Source: Plutella xylostella
Taxonomy: Eukaryota > Arthropoda > Insecta > Lepidoptera > Plutellidae
Reading direction: 5' to 3'
NCBI RefSeq assembly: GCF_932276165.1
Contig: NC_063995.1
Location: 2,480,001-2,544,000, forward strand
Length of the DNA stretch: 64,000 nucleotides
Part shown: positions 41,201 through 50,200 of the stretch, piece by piece
How positions within the stretch are numbered: the stretch's first letter is position 1
Layout of the letters: every line of letters starts with the position of its first letter
Notes under the pieces: generated by a model
What the model saw: the letters and a program-made list of their open reading frames with translations, nothing else
Told to the model about the DNA's origin: nothing
The model's database searches: none
Position numbers and translations under genes: made by a program

Positions 41201-44200
41201 CCAGCAGCGACGCGCACATGGACGCCGGCGCGCTCAGCTCGCCCACCACGGAGGAGGCCATGGAGCGAGGAATGCCCTGTATCCTAGGTGACTCACTGTA
41301 TCCTAGGTGACTCACTGTATCCTAGGTACCTCACCTTAGCGTCGGACTCCTTGATGTCCACGGTGCACTCCAGCACGTGCATGAGCTGCATGGGCGCGGG
41401 CGCGTCCAGCAGCGACGCGCACATGGACGCCGGCGCGCTCAGCTCACCCACCACGGAGGAGGCCATGGAGCGAGGGATGCGCTCGAACGCTTTGGCGAAG
41501 CAACCTGCGAGAGTGAGAGAAAGGGGTTTATTTTGGTCACTAAAGAAATATCAAGCGCAAGGCCTGAGCTGGACGGAGGCCAGAGTAGTTGCTGAGGACA
41601 GAACGGCGTGGCGCACGCTTGTAAAGGCCATCTGTACTACTGGGGTACCATAGGACAGCAACAAAGAAATATAGACTATGCGATTAGTGGCGATTTAGAA
41701 GGCAGTTTTTTGTATGAATGTCAAAACCCAAGATTCTTTGATTGGATATTCGTCTTACGAATAGCTACGTAAATATTAAGCGTTGCCATTATCAAAGTTA
41801 CGTATTGACACCACTAAACTAAAAATATGTGCCTTCAGAGTCCCTACCATAAAAATATAGATGTTTCATAGTACAAAAAGGAGACGATATAGCGTGAAAC
41901 AATGCCTACCATCTTTACGTGGATGATTATTAGTCCAGTCAATAAATGACTCAAAATGAGGTGTAGAGTGCGTGAGCAGGTAACTAACCGATTCCTTCAG
42001 AAACTTGTTCAGGGGGTTTAGGTTGTTAACATACCAAAAGTCCTGACCCCTAGGTGATGAGCGGGGGGGAGGAGGGGGGGATAAAGGTACGAAATTTTGG
42101 TTTTTTGCTTATATCTCAAAAACGGTGCATCGGAGACAAATATTATAAACTAATAAAATGGAGCTCTTAAAATTATCTAAAACTTTTACATAATATGTTT
42201 TTTTCTTACTCCTAACCGTTTTCGAGCTATTGCCCTCGGAAAAAGTTGAAATTTACAAGAAAAATGTATTCATGTCAAAACATTCATAAACATTATTTTT
42301 TTTATTTATGAATAGGTTTAGTTTAGACAATATGATGCAATGTTTATGAATGTTTTGACATGAATACATTTTTCTTGTAAATTTCAACTTTTTCCGAGGG
42401 CAATAGCTCGAAAACGGTTAGGAGTAAGAAAAAAACATATTATGTAAAAGTTTTAGATAATTTTAAGAGCTCCATTTTATTAGTTTATAATATTTGTCTC
42501 CGATGCACCGTTTTTGAGATATAAGCAAAAAACCAAAATTTCGTACCTTTATCCCCCCCTCCTCCCCCCCGCTCATCACCTAGGGGTCAGGACTTTTGAT
42601 ATGTTAACAACCTAAACCCCCTGAACAAGTTTCTGAAGGAATCGGTTAGTTACCTGATCACGCACTCTACACCTCATTCCTTGACTGGACTATATAGATA
42701 GGCGTTCTAAAATGTGCAAGGTGGAATTATATCTGTGTAATTTGCGATGCTCTGTAGCATGGCGAGAAATTCAGGTTAGATTCCCTCCGCAGCGGCATAC
42801 ACCAATGAGATTGGAATATGTAATAGAATTCATAGAGATTCCTTGGTGTGAAAACGTCTGGACAATAGAAATCAACGCGAATGACATATTTATCCAGAAA
42901 TTATAAACAGATAAAAAATAGTCATTCATATTTTTTAAATAAATGCTACGAAAGAGATTTTATAATGTTTAAAATACTTTAAATTTAACTGCCTTATCGA
43001 TAAAACAGATGTCTAGAAATATTGGGTGATAGTTACTTACAAAAATAGAGAAGTTAAAGGGCGTCAGTGACCCTGTGATTTGATAAGTGAGTATTCAACA
43101 ATATATAAAAAAAATATGTTTACTGTTTAAAGTCTCGGTCCTGGTTCTGAGTTCATTTATTCATGCATAGATTCGTATTCACTATAATGCAGACAGGAAC
43201 GGTAAGCGGATCCATATGTATTAAACTCTTCGTCATGTAATTAGGCACACGCAATGTAAGTCATTTCATCTGTGCCACATACTTGTCTATCATTTAATTC
43301 CTCGTCATTCTTTGTCTATCATTTGTGTTTTTCATAGAGATCAGTGTTACCGAGTTAACACAGCACATTTGCTCATTGAAATATGAAATAATAACAGAAA
43401 TAACAAATACTTTATGTTATTTATCTGCATAAAATCATGTAAATTTGGTATCTAACCAAAATATGAATTCAGAAACACTAAATTACTTTATGAGTGGTTA
43501 AGTTACATGAATTTATGTCGACTGTACCTAATTTAAATGTCACAGTTCCAGTGTCGATATCGGTGTAAACAATAAGTGGGCGTACCCGAGTTCATATTCG
43601 GGTTTAACTCTACACTCCGCTGATTAAACCACAAGGTCGTATGTCCCTAATGCTATGCTCATCACAGCTGCCACTTAAAACATAATTATTTTAACAACTT
43701 ACCACAGTTTTATTAGCGCGCTGTTTGAATTATAGATCAGAAATAGACACTATAAAAATTATACACAAAATATATTTAGAAAAAAGCTTCTGCTGGATTT
43801 AACAAACAGATATATTTTTTATCACACTTTAAATTTTACACTACAACTCATAAAATAAACACTCTTTTAAGACCACATTTAGGAGCTTTCACAATTGCAC
43901 TTAGCACACAGCACGACAAATTAAAGTGACCTATAAGAATTGTACGAAATCTATGCAAAAATTTAGACAAAACACACGTAAAATTCTGTCGGTTAATCTG
44001 GCGCGGCCGGCCAGTCACCGCGCTGCTATCAGAGTAAGGCAAAAACGAGGCGCATACCAGCGTAACGACATAGAGTAGCTATACAGTGCGCAGTCTTCAA
44101 ACTTTTGTATGTTTGACTTATCAAACGGTAATTGACAACACCGTAGTACACTAGGTATATATGTTTATTTACTATAAACATATATACCTAGTGTACTACG

Positions 44201-47200
44201 TATATGGTATTGAACCTGCTTCCAGGGCCCGAAGGTTCGCATCCACCCAGAACAGACATTCGCGCGATGAGCTGAGTATCTCTCTTGTTCGATCAATAAC
44301 AAGAGAGATACTTTGTTTTAGTAGTTACAGTGTAGATTATTATTTTTTTTTATTTCTTTTATGGTTACACAATTTCAATAATGTACCTAAATAGGTTTTC
44401 ACTGTTAAAAAGTAATAGGTGGCAAAAACCTATTACTTTTTAATAATGACTAGAGATCACTTACTGAGACCAGTTTACTGCAGTAACGGCATATATCGGA
44501 GGTGCGCGGGCGACCGACCTATCCATCACGATGTTTTATCTACTGCGTGATTTTGTACACAATACACTCTAATGGATGTTTGTGTACGGAAATAGATTGC
44601 ATATTTTCTGTAAAAACATTGACAGATTAGGATGTTTTGAGTGGAATCTAAGATATTTGATAACGAAAGATGCCAGATTTTAAGTAGTTATTTTGTAAGT
44701 AGTAAAAAATAAATAATTTCCATGTCTTTAGGAGTAGGTCCTGCAAAAATAATCTTAGCCACTTTTACAAACAGAAGTGTGAAAACTGTGCAATAAGAAA
44801 TTCAATTTATAATAATTCATATTCATAGAGATAGTCGGGGTCTAGATCAACAACCGGCCGCGGTCACACCACGCTGCCTTTGACAGTAAAAGTAAATACC
44901 AGAAAAGCGCTCTACAAGTCCATTTAAATGCTAATCATAATCTTCTCTTACGGTCTGCACTGCTAGAAGGTGTAATCCGTTTGCTAAGAAATTATTGTTT
45001 TAAGTATCTCTTCCCTTGAGCTTCGTATTGGCTTATAAGGTTATCCCATGCTTCCTGGAGCTGTATGATTTTTTATTATTTTCATAAGAATCTCAGAAGT
45101 CAGTAGCTATATGTTTGGATGTTTTATAGTTTTCGAGTGTCACATGACCACTAATCTGACTGGATAATCTTTCTCCACGGAGACAAACCCAAGTCCAACT
45201 CTGGTTGTCAGCGACATGCTAAAAACAGATAATATTGACAACATAACAATATTGCCAGTTGCACAATCAAGACCCATTACCACAGCGAGTGTATTATTTA
45301 AGCAAATACAGATTGGAGCAATGAACACTTAACTTAACTCAATTTAGAGCGAATCATAACTGTGAATTATTGGGTGATATGTCTGCCAGAAGTTAGAAAA
45401 TATGTTCTTGTTGTGTAACTTCTATTGTTAGTGATGCTAGATATTGAAATGTAGGCAAGCTTTGTTTATTTACCTCAAGCATTTATATTTTTTTAATAGT
45501 ATTCGTCGCGCATTCAATTTCAAGACACTCGAAAAATACTGTCATAAATTGATTTGATTTACATTTAATTACCTAAAACGAAACACATAATTATTTTAAG
45601 TTTGCTTTTGATATTTGCTATTTTTTCATGTGATGAATGAATGAAACTTTAGCCGTGGCGCAAGAGTAGAATTTGAGACGATCACATACGTTATAGTTCT
45701 TAACTTCATTACTAGATTGCGCTACTTAGAACAGCAACGCTGTGCGCCTAGAAGGAAATGCGTGTAGGCTGTCGTCGCACTGCTCTGTAGCAGTTCTTAA
45801 CTTCACCACTAGATGGCGCTAATCCGTAATTAACATAAAACAACTTACTGGACACCTGCGTGACGGCCTCCGCAATATGACAGCGAACACATGGCACCTA
45901 TACACGGCGGACTCCTTGGTCTCTCCGTGCGACCACGTGAAGGCGAAGCACGCGGCCACGGGCGAGCCGGCCGCGCCGCGCGCGTAGAAAGAGACGAGTA
46001 AGTTCTTCACCTGACCACTAGATGGCGCTAATCCGTATTTAACACAAATCAACTTACTGGACACCTGCGTGACGGCCTCAGCAATATGACAGCGGAACAC
46101 GTGGCACCTATACACGGCGGACTCCTTGGTCTCGCCGTGCGACCACGTGAAGGCGAAGCACGCGGCCACGGGCGAGCCGGCCGCGCCGCGCGCGTAGAAC
46201 GAGATGCGGGAGACCGTGTAGCGTGCCATCACGCTGCTGGTGTCCGCTTCGTAGAGGCTGCGGGAGGAATAGCGAATTAGTATTTGGCTCAATAATGTTA
46301 TCACTGAAAAGGGGGAAACATTAACTAAGGCCGTATTTATTCGAGTAAATAGACGACTTATACTCGGATAAAATGGGTCTAAGAATATTTTAGCTTGTTG
46401 GAATCTTTTAATTTATGTAATGGAATTTAGATTGTGCTTAGCGGTAGGAATCAATCTTTATTGTAGATACTTCTTATAGTATTGAAAAGTCTGAATATAA
46501 TAAAGTAGGACTGTGCGCATAGGTCCTTTATCATGCGATGTTTGTCGCTCTCAGAATGATCCACTATCTCAAGCTCTCACATCATAATGTATCTAGAGCA
46601 GTAGTGTACTCACACAACAAACCTCTGCGAGCACACCGGTATCGAGATGGACACGGCGATGCCGTCGTGCGTCTCGTGCATGGCGCTCAGCTCCTTCATG
46701 ATGCGCTGTATGTCGCTCTCAGACTCCTAGCTCTATGGTACCATAGACTATAGTGTATCTAGAGCAGTAGTGTACTTACACAACAAACCCCTGCGAGCAC
46801 ACCGGTATAGAGATGGACACGGCTATGCCGTCGTGCGTCTCGTGCATGGCGCTCAGCTCCTTCATGATGCGCTGTATGTCGCTCTCAGACTCCTAGCTCT
46901 ATGGTACCATAGACTATAGTGTATCTAGAGCAGTAGTGTACTTACACAACAAACCCCTGCGAGCACACCGGTATAGAGATGGACACGGCGATGCCGTCGT
47001 GCGTCTCGTGCATGGCGCTCAGCTCCTTCATGATGCGCTGTATGTCGCTCTCAGACTCCTAGCTCTATGGTACCATAGACTATAGTGTATCTAGAGCAGT
47101 AGTGTACTTACACAACAAACCCCTGCGAGCACACCGGTATAGAGATGGACACGGCGATGCCGTCGTGCGTCTCGTGCATGGCGCTCAGCTCCTTCATGAT

Positions 47201-50200
47201 GCGCTGTATGTCGCTCTCAGACTTCGGGTCGGCGATGTTCTGGGCGCCCAGGTAGGACACGCCGCTGAATACCGTGCACTCTTGGTCCACGTCTGATACT
47301 GGAATAAGGGATGTTGGTTAGGAAATAGGTAAGTATAATCGTTTTGACGATTTCAAAGGTAATGAAAGTTGCTCTGTGTTTCGGGTTCATAGGATAAGCA
47401 GTCCAATATACTGTAAGTATATAGGGTGCGAGTTGTGTGTAGTTATTTAACCAATTCCAACTAAGTCATACAAAAAATATGTAAAACCTTAATTACGTTA
47501 TTCTAAACGTGAACAAAACAAAAAAATATGAATGGACAAGACCAAGCGGAAGATTCACACATTCTTTTTAAACTGATAATCTTTAAAACCTTGATTACAA
47601 AGAAATGGGACACCAAGATAGCCGCTGTGATAAGATAACCAATCAAAATAGCCATCTATTTAATAAAATGTTATATGTATGTGCATTATAAAGGTTAATC
47701 TATCATAGGAGGAAGTACAAATCATCATCATCAATCCCTTTATCCCTTATCAGGGACAAAGTAGGGCTCGAAGATATATAAATTAGATAACAGGCACACA
47801 AATGGTACGGCAAAACTATTTAGTAACCTCTACACAGCAATACTGATTTACCCCAACGGTTTCCATAAGACCCGAACGGGAAAACTATTGTATGCAATAC
47901 CCCTTGGACCAGATAGGTAGATTAGGCAACAGGTAGTGGTTGCTTATTGCCTGACGATGGCGACAGAAGATAGTACTAAACTACATGTGGAATACCTATA
48001 TGTGCAATCACACAATTTATTGTCGAACTATTTTTAATATGATGCACGGTCATAAATAGCTTATCTTGGAAATACGTAGGTACTTTTGCACAAATCGTTA
48101 GTTCTTTAGTGAACCGTGTTTTTAATATTTTGTAAACTAGAATGAATAATTTCATTAAATAGCCATGGATTTTAGGAAAAAAGCACTGGAGGGCCCATTT
48201 CTGTGTTCTTATATACTGCATAAATGCCCAATAGCATTAGGTCCAACTAAAAAACAAATGACAGCATCTGCTGTGAACACATCTGTGTACCTTCATCGTC
48301 GCTCTCAGTTGGCTTCATGTGGTCGTGCTTCTCGGTGGGCGAGGCAGCGGGGGGTGAGGCGGCGGCGGGGTCGGGGGCGGGGGGCGCGCCCACCATCACC
48401 TCGTAGAACTTGGAGCCGCCCACCAGCCGACAGTTGTCCTGCAAGGGCCATACATCATGATATGAAGGAATAAATGTTGCAATTTTTGACAGGCGAGAAT
48501 TCGAAGGGAGTTTTGAAATAGATGAATAGCGTAGTCGGTTGAGAGGATTCTTATGGAGATAATCCTGTGCTTAAATAAGGATGGAGTTCTGTTGCAGGGT
48601 GTCATTACTGAGAGTTACCTCCCATCAACACATAGGTACCTTCTTTAGACATACTTAAAACTTGCTATATATTGGGTTGAGTAGAAGGTTAATATTGGCA
48701 ATGCTAGATCATGTCTAAATGGTGCTCAAGGGCAGTAGCATCTTGTCGAAATACGTATTAATTACACAGAAACACTTTAATATTATGAGAGTAAATAAGA
48801 CCAGACATCCATAAATGTAAACAAGTGGACGAGATTACCATACGACTTAGCAATGTATTTTATGTAACATACTGTAATTTGGGTGATAGCGATAATGATA
48901 ATAACTAATAAATGTGATAGCAACAGTTGTGACAGCAGACGAAATTTGAGGTCTCGTTACCAATACATAATAAGGTAGTATCCATGGTATGTTTGGTATG
49001 AATGAAATCTAAATTATATTTAGTCAATGTTTAATGTTCGAGGATCATACACTTATAGTTAACCACAGCTGGCAAGTATAGCAACAACATTAAATTAGCA
49101 ATAACGTAAAGGTACATGGAAATCCCATTAATTTAAGGAAGATTGGTAATTTGATTATTAAAACAAACTCAAAATCAGCTGTTAAAGATTTACCTCCTAA
49201 CTCAGCAGGGTGTTCGACTGACTCCGAGCCTAAATCAGGACGTGACCTTAAATGAGTCAATTAACCACTAAAACCACCCACCTTGAGTGAGAGCTGTTTA
49301 TTCTTCCCCATTCTCTCGTAAGTCATGTCCCTATCGGCACTGAATGTATTTATAAATTCACATCACTAGATTGGACGATAACACGGCTGTGACACATTGA
49401 TTCGGCAATGGTTCGCGGACGACTGATATTGTATATCAACTCTATCAACGTATTCGCTCACTGAGTCATACAATAACACGGCCTGCGAGTTGTAAAGTAC
49501 GCTCCCTGTAACCCGTCAGTAATAGAAATTTAGATGCGCGAAGATGCGTGTAAAAAGTGTAAAGATAAATTTTGGTCAAAAATATTTATTTGGCTTATAA
49601 AGCTTCTGATATGGCTGCAGACCGATATTTCTTATTAATTTTGGCAATGGAAAATGTGATTAACGGAAACAGTTATAATGTAGAATTTTAAACAAATAAT
49701 TTAAGGTTCTTTAAAAGCATACCAGACAGTAATTTTGCGATTTAGTTAATTTAGTTAATAACCAATAGAAATCAAAGGGCAAAGTATGTTGAACGAATCA
49801 TAACATTCTTGGTCTCTATTGGTTAAAGCAGAAACGATTGATAATACTGCCTCACTGTTCTGTTGGTACTTGGACGCAGCTGAGCATATATGTATTTCAT
49901 TCAAGGGATGTTTGCACATTGCGTTCACTTTTTATTTACATAAGTACTATATTTATCAAAACTGGAACGTTTTCATTATAGGACTGTGTTCATCTAGGTA
50001 TTAAACGCCATGTAAGTAACTTGTGTCTATATCTACATAAAACATACCTATTAATTTATTACGTCACAAGTCATAAGTGTAATGTATGTAAATTAAAATT
50101 TTCGGTAAAATTCAAATATCATTTGTTATGCGATTCTGTAGAATAAATAAACTTTGTGTATCAAAAGCGTAGCGAATTACAGACTGCGTCAGTAACGAGA

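Noticed and set aside
39038..41335. CRISPR-like array or protein-coding repeats (open frames of 75 to 137 codons on both strands)
   Set aside because: The repeats are exon fragments plus a 19-bp intron unit in an animal gene; spacers are not unique, and the frames are by-products of repetition.
43848..44042. Alternative first exon of RabGAP1 in intron 5
   Set aside because: A minus-strand ATG frame exists, but no family motif and no clear donor in the correct phase were found.
45819..46304. 161-codon minus-strand frame as a single exon
   Set aside because: It reads through the real exon 5, the intron and the truncated copy. Splice signals and phase place the exon at 46257-46058 only.
39038..47298. 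Pure assembly artefact as the explanation for all exon copies
   Set aside because: Some near-identical blocks might be artefacts, but copies at exons 9, 11, 13 and 14 have diverged by many substitutions and indels, which an assembler would not create.
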